From positions 56,923,009 through 56,987,008 of the forward strand of contig OZ023262.1 of the NCBI GenBank assembly GCA_964006375.1: 64,000 nt of DNA, written 5' to 3'. The notes below the pieces were generated by a model. That model was given only the letters and a program-made list of their open reading frames with translations. It made no database searches and was not told the DNA's origin. This DNA is from Tillus elongatus. Taxonomy: Eukaryota > Arthropoda > Insecta > Coleoptera > Cleridae. Positions 37,703-49,178 of the stretch are shown piece after piece (position 1 is the stretch's first letter; every line of letters starts with the position of its first letter). The position numbers were made by a program, and so were the translations under genes.

Positions 37703-39470
37703 TCACACCGATAACTCAAAAAATAAAGCACCGATTTTGATGAAATTTGGCTGGTACCTTCCTTTTGTAAGTGGCTTGGACAAGTTCGTTAGCCAGGAAA
37801 AGTGGACTAGTTTTTACGGAAAATTTTTGGGTTTTCTTTCGCAAAATTTTTGTATCTCAGAAAATAACAAAGCTATGACAACCAAATTTGGCACATACGT
37901 TTCTACTATTAAGCTCACCCCACGAAATTCAAATATCTATGTTAAAAGGTAAAACGTTATAGGCATTAAAAGAAAATGGGTGCCACTGGTGATCAGAGGA
38001 AAGCACAAGAACACAATATTTTGTGTGGTTAACAAAACCAATCGAATATTACATACGACGATTAAGTTTTCTTGACACAAGAAGGTCAAAATTTCATAAT
38101 TTTTCTTCTTAAAACGTCAAAGTCGCGATTTGAAACGTCAAAATTTGCAATTTTCAGACATATAATTTAAAACAAATACGGATTGTAAAGAAGTAATGTC
38201 ATAATAAGTGTATTTTACGAAGCCCCAAGTTTCAGCTTCAACCATTATTATCCTTCATTTTACTAAAATATTTTCGGAAAATCCATTTAAAATAGACCCT
38301 CTTTCTGATGCATTGGAAGTAGTTTCAGCTATAGAGTTTATTGTTTAATAGTCTATATTTTAGCAAATTTTCGTAGAAAAAAATCGTTATTGAGAAAACT
38401 GTGACTTTTGAAAAGATTTATTCAAATGACGGCGAACCAGAACCCGTAAAACTCATATATGGGGTATGTTTCAGTCTCTGTCTGTTTATACATATACAGG
38501 GTGACGCATCTCTACGGTAAAACTCAATATTTTCGTTTATATACAAGATACGAGCAAAAGTTGTATAGGTTAATTATAGGATGTTTTGAGCTGTATCTTA
38601 TAAAATTATTTTGATAATCACAGGGTGGCTCATAAGTCGTTGATGATACACAATTTGTTTTGATATGACACCCCCCATATTAGTGTATTATTGCATTTTC
38701 CATTGAATTTTAATGCATGCTTGTAAGAAAAAAAATTGAGATCGTTCATCGTTTTTGAGTTACTTCAGTTGTTTTGCAACTTTTCACGTTTTTGGCATAT
38801 TGCACAAACATATATCACAAATTGTGAAACTGCGTTTATACCAATAGATAGCGGATCCCCATGGAAATGAGCCCCATGCAAATGACGCATTCAGAGAGCT
38901 ATTTGTTTGTAAAATCGAGCTGTTGTATACAGACACTCTTAAATAGTGGCTGAATTTAAAAAGTTTTCGCAGAAATCGTTTTAGCGTTTCCGTTGAAATA
39001 ATTTTTTGTGAAATCTTGGTAATCAATAATAAATGTTAAGTAACTTATTGTAAACAAAATTGTCGAATTTTTGTGGAAAAGATAATATCGTGTAACATTA
39101 CTGAAGGCAATTTCGGCAAAAAATGGTGAATTTTCGTGAAATAAATTTTTGGAAATTTTCTTAAATTCTTTTTTTCGTCTTGGATCATGAAGCTGTTTAC
39201 TAATAATCACATCTTGACAGGTGTGTAAATAGATTAAAGAGGTTCGTTGGCCAGGAAAATCGGATCCGTTTTTTTCTGGAACCTTTCAAGTTAATTTTCG
39301 GAAAATGTTTGTATTTTTTGAAACAACAAAGCTATTTTAATGAAATGTGGTACATTGTTACTACAATATAAGTTATACTGTCAACCAAATGTCTTTTTGA
39401 AAACAGACATATTTCAAATGAAAATTTTTTACGAAAATTCGCTACCATCACGCACTGGCTGCGTCCAGAC
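37703..39470. repeat. composite repeat, second subfamily (block B, body, end)
   Basis: Same order as other copies but with additional sequence. It has GGGTGCCACTGGTGATCAG and GGTTAACAAAACCAATCGAA, an internal block A-like stretch at about 38370-38480 (CGGCGAACCAGAACCCG), AGGGTGGCTCATAAGTCGT, and CCATGGAAATGAGCCCCATG. It ends CGCTACCATCACGCACTGG and CTGCGTCCAGAC before an oligo-T. It closely parallels 47572-49178. Confidence 0.75.
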
Positions 39471-39477
39471 TTTTTTA

Positions 39478-40087
39478 CATACTGCGCAAACGGAGGCTAA
39501 CTACACTTTAGCGTTCAGCTTACTTAAAGATACTCTTGGATAGGGGATTTGGTTCATATTTCTGTCTGATGACAGTTCTGCTGAGCGAACTGCATTAGCG
39601 ACTGTGTTACCAAAATCACGTTTGCTACTTTCCATGCTTTGCAAGCTTTCTGGCGCTGACTTTAGAATACTAATCATCAAGTTTTAAAGAAATTACGAGA
39701 GAATGTGATGAAATATTTTAGGACAATAGTGCATTCTAGAAGTAAAGAAGAAGCAGCCGAGTTGCATAGTACCTACTTTATAGGAGATTATATTTTCCAA
39801 GAAAATGAGCAATTACGACATCACTCGATTACAATGTTCCAGTCGAAAAAAAAAAATGGGGCTTATCTTGCAGAACAGAACGCTGCAACCACAGTAATAA
39901 TTTTGTGGAAGCGTCAATTGGAATTTTTAAGGTCACAGTGTTACAGCCGGGTAAAGCGTTTCATATTTGCGAATTAGTTGACTTTGTTGTGAATATTTTT
40001 GGGTCTTACCACAGACGACCTCTCTTATCTTTTGCCAGCATCAGACGTACAAATAATAAAATTCTTTATATGAAATTTAAAGGTTGA
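39478..40087 (+). pseudogene. Mutator-like (MULE) transposase relic
   Basis: Scrambled coding remains in more than one frame. SLLKDTLG is followed, after a stop, by FLSDDSSAERTALATVLPKS (about 39560-39625), which resembles the catalytic Asp region of MULE transposases. MKYFRTIVHSRSKEEAAELH lies from 39708. EASIGIFKVTVLQPGKAFHI and CELVDFVVNIFGSYHRRPLL lie in 39905-40087. This order fits the C-terminal half of an animal MULE transposase. Stops and frameshifts make it dead, and no terminal repeats were identified. The assignment is by motif resemblance only. Confidence 0.5.
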
Positions 40088-40440
40088 AAAAATAAACCAA
40101 AATACTTATTTGATTCATAGCAGCGCGGATAATAGTATGCTATATAAGGTGGCGCATTGAAAACGAAACAAACCGATTTACGTCCAGATGAATTTTTTTT
40201 TTAAGAAACGCTGAAACACGTCAAATTTAATATTGAGGGCGACATGTTTTGGCATAAAACTCAACTTTGTCACATCAACCCCTTAATAGTGGTGATAACA
40301 ACCCTTATATTTTAAATAGGGAACATGGGTCGAGTGTTACATCATTTGAAAGCTCTTTCTTTTATTAATTCAGCACACTAATTTTTTTGGAAGTTTTATT
40401 AACTCCTTTGAAAATTATTCACAGTTGAAGATGCAAAAAC

Positions 40441-40550
40441 GCATTTCACTCATACCGATAAGAAATGTGCTGATAGTCAATGTTTTGTTGGTTTGTAAAG
40501 AAAAAATTGACTATCAGAACATTTCTTATCGGAATGAGAGAAATGCGGTT
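40441..40550. repeat. internal hairpin next to mariner TIR
   Basis: Arms of about 40 bp (CCGATAAGAAATGTGCTGAT and AGTCAAT, against ATTGACTATCAGAACATTTC and TTATCGG) with a loop of about 27 bases. The outer part belongs to the inverted repeat. Confidence 0.8.
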
Positions 40551-40611
40551 TATTATTTTAGTTTATCGGTCGGTTTGATACTTGATGGTACTACCGAAAA
40601 TTAATTTCGCA

Positions 40612-41687
40612 ATGGTGTATTCTGTAGAAGAAAGAGTTGAAATAATTACTCTTTTTTTTTCAAAAACGATGACTGTACCAACCGTACCGCAAATTTGTTT
40701 AATGAACGACATCCGAACAGACATGTTAACAGAAAATACATTTTGGAGTAAGTTGCAAAGTTTCGACAAAGTGGTTCGGTAGCCAACAAAAAACGGGCTC
40801 CTGAACGTAATTTCCGGTTAGAAATGAGACCACTGAGATTGAAGTTTTAGGACAAATTGCTGCAGACCGAACTTTGAGCACGAGAAAATTGGACACTGTT
40901 TCAAACATCAAAAGAAGAACCATTAAGGAAATATTGAAGCATCATAAATTTCACCCGTATAAAATTCCTCTTGTACAACAACTGAATGAAGATGATTTTG
41001 ATCGGCGGCTGGAGTTTTGTTAAGTTATGACTGCACGAATAGCTCATAACGGGAGCTTTGTGTTCAATATCTGTTTTTCAGACGAGCGTACGTTTTTATT
41101 AAACTCTGGAGTCAATCGTCATAATTGTCGTTATTGGGCAGATAATAATCCAAGAAATTTTCACGAGGTCCACACTAAAACTCCACAGAAATTGAATGTC
41201 TGAACTGGCATTATTGGAGACCGTTTAATCGGACCAATTTTCCTTGATGACAATTTGAGTGGCGAAATGTATTTGGAGTTACTAGAAGATATCGTTTACC
41301 CTCTCCTAATTGACATTGTTGAAAATGATGATCGCTATCAAGAAAATCAATTAGTGTTGCAACAAGATGGAGCTCCTCCGCATTTTTCACAACATATTAG
41401 GGAGTTTTTGAACAGAGAGTTTCCAGAGTAATGGATTGGGCGTAGAGGTGTTATTGAGTGGCTCCCTAGATCACCGGATTTAACTCCTTTAGATTTATTT
41501 CTATGGGGCCATTTAAAGAGTAGAATTTTCGCAACGGAACCGGAGTCTCTGGAAGAATTACCACGACGCATTGTTAAAGAATGCCGTCTAATTACAAATG
41601 CTCCAGAATGTCAGAGCTCGTTTTAAACAAAATTTGTACTTTTGTATGGAAACTGGTGGTCAACAATTTGAACACTTACTTAACTGA
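40612..41687 (+). pseudogene. mariner-family transposase (DD41D) pseudogene
   Basis: Relative of the intact transposase at 4204-5307, broken by frameshifts near 40790-40830 and 41620, and by stops at about 41022 (after RRLEFC), 41202 (after KLNV) and 41429 (after REFPE). The core is still readable: NICFSDERTFLLNSG, NHRNCRYWADNN-type sequence, LVLQQDGAPPHF and RSPDLTPLDLFLWG. There are 41 positions between the second and third Asp, as in the intact copy. It starts at MVYSVEERVEIITLFFS; the natural end is at about 41687 (EHLLN). Inactive. Confidence 0.88.
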
Positions 41688-41896
41688 ATAAACATTTTTG
41701 AACGTTTGGTTTTGTTTTTTAGTTTTTTTAACGAAAAATTGACTAATTAGTGCATTTCTTATCACAATGAATGAAATATGTTCTTGCAACTCCAACTGTG
41801 AATAATTTTTAAACGAGTTGATAAAACTTCCAAAAAAATTAGTGTGCTGAATTCAGAAAATAAAGAGCTTTCAAATGATGTAACACTCGACCCTAT

Positions 41897-42205
41897 TTAA
41901 AATATTAGGGTTGTTATTACCACCCTTAAGGGGTTGCTGTGACAAAGTTGAGTTTTATTTCAAAACGTGTCCCCCTCAATATTAAAATCGACGTGTTTCA
42001 GCGTTTCTTAAAAAAAATATCCCTGGAGTCAAATCGGTCTGTTTCGTTTTCCCTATTTAAAATATTAGGGTTGTTATTACCACCCGGGGTTGTTGTGACA
42101 AAGTTGAGTTTTATTTCAAAACATGTCCCCCTCAATATTAAAATCGACGTGTTTCAACGTTTCTTAAAAAAAATCCCTGAAGGCAAATCGGTCTGTTTCG
42201 TTTTC
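41897..42205. repeat. tandem duplication within mariner right TIR
   Basis: Two units, about 41897-42052 and 42053-42205. Both run from TATTTAAAATATTAGGGTTG to CGGTCTGTTTCGTTTTC, with a few differences (ACCCTTAAGGGGTTG versus ACCCGGGGTTG). Confidence 0.88.
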
Positions 42206-42235
42206 AATGCGCCACCCTGTATACAGTTTACATAG

Positions 42236-42390
42236 AGCATTTCTGGCAATGGTCTGTGCAGTCGTAAAGAACATCGTTTCAATACAGCCATTTTTGCTGT
42301 CCAAGGCTTACTTTCTTCCAGAGCACTGGTGCTCTGTGAAATGGTATACAATGCCAATACGCCGCCGGTATCACTGTGGATGATATAAAA
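42236..42390. repeat. diverged single copy of the 137-bp satellite sequence plus flank
   Basis: GAGCATTTCTGGCAATGG, TGCAGTCGTAAAGAACATCG and TTTCAATACAGCCATTT match the reverse complement of the satellite monomer. CAATGCCAATACGCCGCCGG then matches the complement of the array's left flank near 27440. It shows the monomer once belonged to a larger dispersed sequence. Confidence 0.8.
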
Positions 42391-42419
42391 CACACATGAA
42401 ATATAACTAGGTAGAAACT

Positions 42420-42486
42420 AGGGCTGGGAATCGAATACGAATAGTTCGAGTATTCGAATACGAATTATTTCAACGAGAGTGTATTC

Positions 42487-42585
<99 letters not shown>

Positions 42586-43598
42586 GGCTGGGAATGATCT
42601 CCAGAAGATTCTTAGAAGCACTCACCGCAGGGAGCACTAGGAGAAAAAAGTAGATCGTTCAAATAAGTGATTTTGAAGAATTTGTTAGCTTTGCACTGTA
42701 TAGGCTCTCTTTGCTTGGTTTCAACTAAATATTTCTAAGAACCATATAATTTTGTCGAGTATTTCTGTGAACCTTTCTGTTTCTTCACGCCTTCATGAGC
42801 CAATAAAAATCTGCAGAGAAACAGCATATGTCGGATTACTAAGCGGAAGGTGTCGCAACACAACTTTGAATTGTAGGGCGCTTTTATCGAGTTGAAAGCG
42901 ATAAGTTATTGGGTTTCCAGATTGAGGTATAGTTTGTTTAAAGTTAGTTGAAAACACTTGAGTAAGTCGAGAGCTGTATTTGTTCTTTAACTCATAGGCG
43001 GCGCATAGAAATATAATCAAAATATGATGATAAAGTTATTGTATTGTATATTGTAACAAATCCACTGGTGGTTATCCATATCGAATTCGAATTATGCAAT
43101 GAAAACAAACATGAATTTGCCCTTTAACACATAGAGGATCATAAATACCAAAATAGAAATGCAAGAGATTCTTAGATATACTAACAGCACGGCAATGATT
43201 ACAACAAGTTCGTCTTGCAACCTACATTATAATATAATATACCAACATAATAATCATCATTAATTTTTCTAAAATAAACAATAAGAAAGTTTCCGGAATT
43301 ATTTGAAAGTTAAGAATTAAATAGCTAATTTTCTAGGAAGGAGAGGCAGATTCAAAAAATGATAACGACACACATTAATGGGCTTAGGGGAGTGTTTTTT
43401 ACTGTGCGAATACTCGAATTCTCTGCGAATATTCGAATACTCGACGAATATTCGAATACTCCACGAATATTCGAATACTCCACGAATATACGAATATTCA
43501 AATACTCCATGAATATTCGAATACTCGAATAATTCGAATAGTCGTGAAGCTTTCGGAACGAATATTCGAATACATAAACAGGTAAATTCCCAGCACTA
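42420..43598. mobile_element. hAT-type nonautonomous transposon, 8-bp target duplication
   Basis: 1179 bp with terminal inverted repeats TAGGGCTGGGAAT and (right end, inward) TAGTGCTGGGAAT. It is flanked by perfect 8-bp direct repeats GTAGAAAC at 42412-42419 and 43599-43606. The subterminal regions are full of the palindrome TATTCGAATA: several copies within 42430-42490, and a tandem array of 19-20-bp-like units at about 43405-43580. A (TA)n tract lies at 42489-42583. No transposase is encoded. The hAT assignment follows from the duplication length and terminal sequence. Confidence 0.9.
42489..42583. repeat. (TA)n microsatellite inside hAT-type element
   Basis: 95 bp of AT repeat right after TGTATTCGAAT. 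It is not associated with blocks A or B. Confidence 0.95.
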
Positions 43599-43606
43599 GT
43601 AGAAAC

Positions 43607-43800
43607 TAGACTTTGCACTGCTATATTGGATTTGATTTTAGTATATTGTTTCATACTACATATTTTTGATACACTTCTCCCCCAGTTTTACGATTTCGGC
43701 TGTTCTGTTTTCATTTCTTGCAAACTATGCAACCCGTTCTGTCTTCGCGGCAACGCTAATTTAAAGCGTAAGTCCCTTAGGACAAAACCACCCTCTTACG
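43607..43800. repeat. dispersed repeat shared with 26809-27000
   Basis: Same-strand match to 26809-27000 (TATATTGTTTCATACTACAT, CACTTCTCCCCCAG, TTCTGTTTTCATTTC). It was continuous with 42236-42411 before the hAT-type insertion. Confidence 0.7.
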
Positions 43801-44394
43801 TATCGGTATACCAATTTAAAGAGTTCCTTTTGTTACGAACCTACTGTTACAAATTAAGAAAGCAACTGACATAAATGTTAGTATAAACGCAGCTTTATAA
43901 GTCAACAGAACATCTATACTAATAATATGATGGAAGCCGCGAAGGTCAAAACGGGCTAGTTAACTGCGCGCATAAAACAACCACCATAAAATGTGTAGTT
44001 AAATTAACAAGGGGCGAATGTAATTGTTCACAGAAACATGATAAACATAGAATTAACTCAAAGCAACCAAGAAGTATGTACATAATACAAGTGCTTCGAC
44101 CTTATCTCATGCTATCTATAATTAATTGTTGATAAAAACTTTCTCAAGTCATACGAATGCAACGTAATAATGTATGGGATGAAAAGCTTGACTTTGAATA
44201 ATCAGGATATGAATTCGATATAAGCTGGACTTTGAGAAAAATTGCGAAGACAATGTACACTAAGATAAAGACGTGTGCTAAAAGCGGTGGCAGAAAGAAG
44301 ACCATTTGGAAAGAAACAAAAAGGAGAAAGGCTAAATTTATTGGACACATAATAACGTTCTAACAACATTATTCAAGTGACACGTATTAAAAAA
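43801..44394. other. mostly unassigned; possible LINE remnant at 44240-44356
   Basis: 44240-44356 read forward gives fragments such as WKETKRRKAKFIGHII, resembling the endpiece of an insect LINE ORF2. The stretch is short and the frame is not open upstream. Nothing else recognisable. Confidence 0.35.
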
Positions 44395-44699
44395 GTTCGG
44401 GACGCAGCAAGTGCGTTATGGCAGTGAGTTTTTATAAAAATGTTTTTAATAACAAATATATATTTTTTTAAGAAAGTAGGCATCAAGTTTGGTTACCACT
44501 ATAACATATATAGTAGAAACAATGTGCCATGTTTCATCAAAATAACTTTATTGTTTGAAAATGTACAAAGGTAAAGTGTTCCCGAAAAAACTGGTTTCTT
44601 GGTCAACCTTATAGGTTAACAGTAAATTGAGCTATTCAAATTTGAAGCATTTAATGAAAATTCGCTACCATAACGGAGTTGCTGCGTCCCGAATTTCTT
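44395..44699 (+). mobile_element. palindrome-ended (MITE-like) segment, about 305 bp
   Basis: From TTCGGGACGCAGCAAGTGCG to GGAGTTGCTGCGTCCCGAA, with both ends preserved. The body carries AAGAAAGTAGGCATCAAGTT, CCATGTTTCATCAAAATAAC and CTTGGTCAACCTTATAGG. Confidence 0.78.
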
Positions 44700-45829
44700 T
44701 TATTACAAAGATATATTACATTTCGATGAAAAATGCAAAAATGCAATAACATAAATCGTGTTCGATTAAAAAAATATTTTTAATAGCAATTTTTTTTTAA
44801 AGAAAGTAGACATCAAATGTGGTTACCACTATAACATATATAGTAGAAATAATGTGCCATGTTTCATTAAAATAACGTTATTGTTTGAAAATATACACAA
44901 ATTTCCGCAAGTAAACTTAAAGTGTTCCCGAAAAAAACTGGTTTCTTGGTCAAACTTATAGCAAATTGATCTTTTCAAATATGAAGCATTTAACCAAAAT
45001 TTGCTACCATAACGCACTTGCTGTGTCCAAAATTTCTTTACTTACAAACATGCATTATATTTCGATGGAAAATGCAAAAATGCAGTAACATAAGGCATGT
45101 TCGACTAAAAATAATAATTTATTTGTATCACCAACGACTTATGGGCCAGTCTGTGAGAAATACTTTTTTAAGATGTAGCTCAGGACACCCTATAATTAAT
45201 GTATATATATATATATATATATTTTCATATCTTTCATAATAACGGATATATTGAACTTTATTGATTTTTTACGAAAATTCGACAAAAGTTATATACCATT
45301 AAACGATACACTCTATAGCTAAAACTACTGCCAAAGATCAGAGAAAGGGTCTATTTGAAATGAATTTTCTCGAAACATTTTAGTAAAATGAAGGACAATG
45401 ACAGTTGAAACTAATACTTCAGGGTTTGCGAAACATTCTTCTTGAGACATTTTCTTTTCATACCCCGTATTAGATTTAGGTCCTTTGCCTAAATGTTGCC
45501 AATTTTGACGTTATAAATTGCCACTTTGACGTTTTGAGGAAAACCCCAATTTAGTTTTCTTTAAATGCCCAAAATTTTTTGTCTTTTGACCTATAGCGCT
45601 AGATTTTGGTAGGTAATTTACCTATAGCGATATAAAACGACGTACCAAATTTGGTTGCCCTTACTTTGTTACTTCCGGAGATATGAATTTTTTTCTAAAG
45701 GAAACACAAAAATTTTCGGGAAAACCTCGGCCGATTTTCCTGGCTAACGAACTTATCCAAACCACTTACAGAAGAAAGGCATTCACCAAATTTAATCAAA
45801 ATCGGTCCATTATTTTTTGAGTTATCGGT

Positions 45830-45832
<3 letters not shown>
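44700..45832. repeat. composite repeat body, reversed, with a second end-segment
   Basis: 44780-45040 is a second palindrome-ended body lacking its left end (it ends CATAACGCACTTGCTGTGTCC). The reversed body follows: AACATAAGGCATGTTCGAC, TGGGCCAGTCTGTGAG, GAGAAAGGGTCTATTTGAAA, TTGACGTTTTGAGG. Block B then ends in GAGTTATCGGTGTGATA. 45209-45222 is a very short TA run. Confidence 0.75.

Positions 45833-45913
<81 letters not shown>
45833..45913. repeat. (TA)n microsatellite
   Basis: 81 bp between reversed block B and reversed block A, the standard position. Confidence 0.95.
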
Positions 45914-45916
<3 letters not shown>

Positions 45917-46048
45917 ATATAAAAATCGTAACTTACCCCATATATGTGTTCTAGGGGGCCTAATTAGCGCTCATTTGAAGAAATTTTTTCAAAATTCAGA
46001 AGTCGGGATCTCCTCATTAGTGAATTTTTTTTGAAGAAAATTCACTAA
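45914..46048. repeat. block A with terminal hairpin, reversed
   Basis: ACTTACCCCATATATGTG, GGGCCTAATTAGCGCTC and CGGGATCTCCTCA, then the hairpin TTAGTGAATTTT / AAAATTCACTAA. It ends the copy that starts at 44395. Confidence 0.8.
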
Positions 46049-46189
46049 GAATGAAGCATCTTGATATCGTGTTGCCGTTGATAAGTATTACCGTTAAAAT
46101 TTTAAATTCCAAATTCAGATTTTCTTAAACATCCAGAATATTCTTATGGGATCAATAGTTCCTATACGTCCTTAAAAGATCTTTATCAC

Positions 46190-46790
46190 TATAGGTCTGC
46201 CTGTTAGCAGGCGCAATAACTTTCGAACCAATTGAGACATCGTCTTCAAATTTGGTATGCAGTTAGCACCCGATAAACGAACGGTTCACATTGTTTTTAG
46301 GTAAAATCTCTCTAGGAGATAGGGGATGAATGCGGGGTGATTTGGTGAAAATTGACATTTTTTCGTTAAAACTCGAGTAACATAACGTTTAAGGATTTGT
46401 TTATTAGAAAAAGTACAATTTTATTAAAGATCTGGTATTCTGTGCTGAAATTAAATTAGGGGTTGAATTTGTGGGAGTGGAATATCGGTGATAGAAATTT
46501 CGTTTTTTTCGCTAAAACCGCTTAAAAGTCTCAAAACATATAGAAAACTTGATTCTGAAACAAAATTTTTGTGTGTCAGTTTGTCGGCCCGTACGTCTGT
46601 CTGTTAGTACGCGTAATAACTCTCGAACGAATTGAGATATATTCTTTAAGTTTGGTATCCAATTAGCACCCGACAAAGGAACGCTTCGAATTGTTTTTGG
46701 GTATGATCGTTTCAGGGAGTATGGAATAAATGAGGGGTGATTTGGTGAAATTAAACATTTTTTGTTAAGACTCGAGTAATATAACGTTTC
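46190..46790. repeat. two direct copies of a roughly 200-bp repeat
   Basis: 46191-46395 and 46591-46790 share, in order, GTCTG(C/T)CTGTTAG, AATAACT(T/C)TCGAAC, AATTGAGA, TTAGCACCCGA, GGGGTGATTTGGTGAAA and CTCGAGTAA. The 195 bp between them is unique. No ORF. Confidence 0.8.
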
Positions 46791-47571
46791 AGTAGTTTAT
46801 GGGTACAGGAATATGAATATTTTCTTTGTGGTGAGGTCATGTACCTTAAATTCGTTTCATGAAATATCTTTCTCGGGAGAGTAGACTATCATAGGTATGA
46901 GGAAGTTATGATTCAATTTGCAGCACTATTTTTAGGGTATTGCGTTAATTAAATGCTATTAACTGTTTAATTACACTACTTTGGGTTAACACGTTTAACC
47001 CAGATTGCTACCAGAATAGACGTTGCATTAATTATGCGAATAAATAAACAAGTCTGTAAATATTCAATTATTCTTGGGCATAATGAACTGTAAATACGTT
47101 TTTTAGTGCAATGTGTGCTATAAAAATACTCAACATATGGTGAAAAAGTAATATATGGCCACATATTTTAATTCTGTGGATAATACACCAACATTTCTTC
47201 AGACCTGTGTAGATAAAGAAAAGTGTCTGACATTGTAAAATATCGTTATTCTTTTTTTAAAGAATTTTATTACTCGAAATGAGCCAATACACAGCTTGAA
47301 CTTAATTGGGGAACATACTCTGAATTAATATCAACTCTGCAGCATACCGATATGTGCATTATTTATGTGTTTATTCCGAGTTGTCCATTGCTAAAGTGCT
47401 AAGTAACCGACCGGTTTAAAAAATACTATACTCTTGAATTGCGATAGATTTGTACAGGGTTCGGCACAATGGTATGAACAGCCTATTTCTGGCCTTAGTT
47501 TCAGCTAGCGTTTTTGTATATTTTGAAAACTGTTTAATGACCCCTAGAGATTTCTGTCAGCTGTCATATTT
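46791..47571. other. no recognised feature
   Basis: No ORF, RNA gene or repeat landmark supported. Confidence 0.45.
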
Positions 47572-49178
47572 TTAGCGAATTTTTCGTAAAACGAAAAATT
47601 CACCAATGAGTCACACCGATAACTCAAAAATAACGGGCCGATTTTGATGAAATTTGGTAGGTACCTTCCTTTTGTAAGTGGCTTGGATAAGTTTTAGACA
47701 GGAAAACTGGACTAGTTTTTCCGGGAAAGTGTTGGGTTTTTCTTTCGGAATTTTTTTTGTCTCCGAAAATAACAAATCTATGTCAAACAAATTTGGCATA
47801 TACGTTTCTACTATCAAAGCTCCCGTCATGCTGAAATTCAGATCTGTACGTTAAAAGGAAAAAAATATAGGCATTTAAAGAAAAAAAAATTGGGTGCCAC
47901 TGGTAATCAAAGAAAAGCACAAAATATTTTGGGTGGTTAACAAAACCAATTAAATATTACATGGAACGGTTAAGCTTTCTTGACGCAAAAAGGTCAAGAA
48001 GTAGCAGAAACAAATATTTTGAAAATTTTAAAATGTTTCTCCTTAAAACGTCAAAGTGGCGATTTGAAACGTCAAAATTTGCAATTTTCAGACAAATAAC
48101 CTACAATAAATACGGATTGCGTAGAAAAATTTTTGTCATAAGTGTGTTTTAGAAAGCCTTAAGTTTCAGCTTCAACCATCATTGTCCTTCATTTTACTAA
48201 AATATTATCGGAAAATCCACTTCAAATAGACCCTTTTTCTGATGCTTTGGCAGTAATTTCAGCTATATAGATTATGGTTTAATTGTCTATATTTTAGAAA
48301 ATTTTCTTAGAAAAAATTCGTTATTGTGAAGACAGCGACTTATGAACTTTGAAAAGATTTCTTCAAATGAGCGCGAAGTAGAACCACTAAAACCCATATA
48401 CGGGGTAAGTTTCAGTTTTTGTCTGTTTACACATATACAGAATGAGGCATTTCTACGGTAAAACTTAATATTTTTGTTTATATACTAAATACGAGCAAAA
48501 ATTGTACACCCTAATGGTGCTTTGAGCTTCCTCTTATAAAATTATTTTGATAATCACAGGATGGTCAATAAGTCGTTGGTGATACACACTTCTTTTTTTT
48601 TATAGAACACCCTTTATGTTATTGCAATTTTGCATTTTCCATTGAATTACACTTCATCTTTGTAAGGAAAAAATGATATAGTTCATAGTTTTTGAGTTAT
48701 TTCAATTGTTTTGCAACATTTTCCGTTTTTGAAACATTGCACAAACACGTATCACAAATTATAAAAATGCGTTTGTATCAATAGAGAGCTGAGCCCCATG
48801 GAAATGACGCATTCGTCGAAAACATCGAGCTGTCGCATTCAGGCACTCTCAAATAGTGGCTGAATTTGAAATGTTTTCGCCAAAAAAATGGTAATGTTTC
48901 ATACGTTTTTTTCTACTTGGTTCATAAAACTGTTTGTCAGCTTGAAGAGATTCGTTGGTCAGGAAAATCAGACCACTTTTTTCTGGAACGATTTATTTTC
49001 GGAAAATGTTTGTACTTTTTGAAGCAACTAAGGCATTTTAGTGAAAAATAGTACATTGTTACTACTATATAGGTTATACCGCCAACCAAATGTCCCTTTA
49101 AAAACAAGACATATTTGACATTAACAACATTTTTAAGATAATTCGCTACCATAACGTACTTGCTGTGTCCAGACTTTT
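47572..49178. repeat. composite repeat, second subfamily, without (TA)n
   Basis: Parallels 37703-39470 almost throughout. It starts with the hairpin TTAGCGAATTTTTCG / AAACGAAAAATTCACCAA and passes straight to TCACACCGATAACTC with neither block A nor TA tract. It ends CCATAACGTACTTGCTGTG and TCCAGAC before T-rich sequence. This is a useful comparison for copies with expanded TA. Confidence 0.75.

Larger units (their letters stand above)
40145..42219 (+). mobile_element. decayed DD41D mariner with long TIRs
   Basis: About 2.07 kb, nearly the same size as the intact mariner at 3788 but a different lineage. Left end GGTGGCGCATTGAAAACG; right end CGTTTTCAATGCGCCACCCTG followed by TA. Inverted repeats run from 40145 to about 40473 and from about 41751 to 42219. 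The right one is enlarged by a tandem duplication of about 155 bp. It encloses a dead transposase. Confidence 0.85.
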
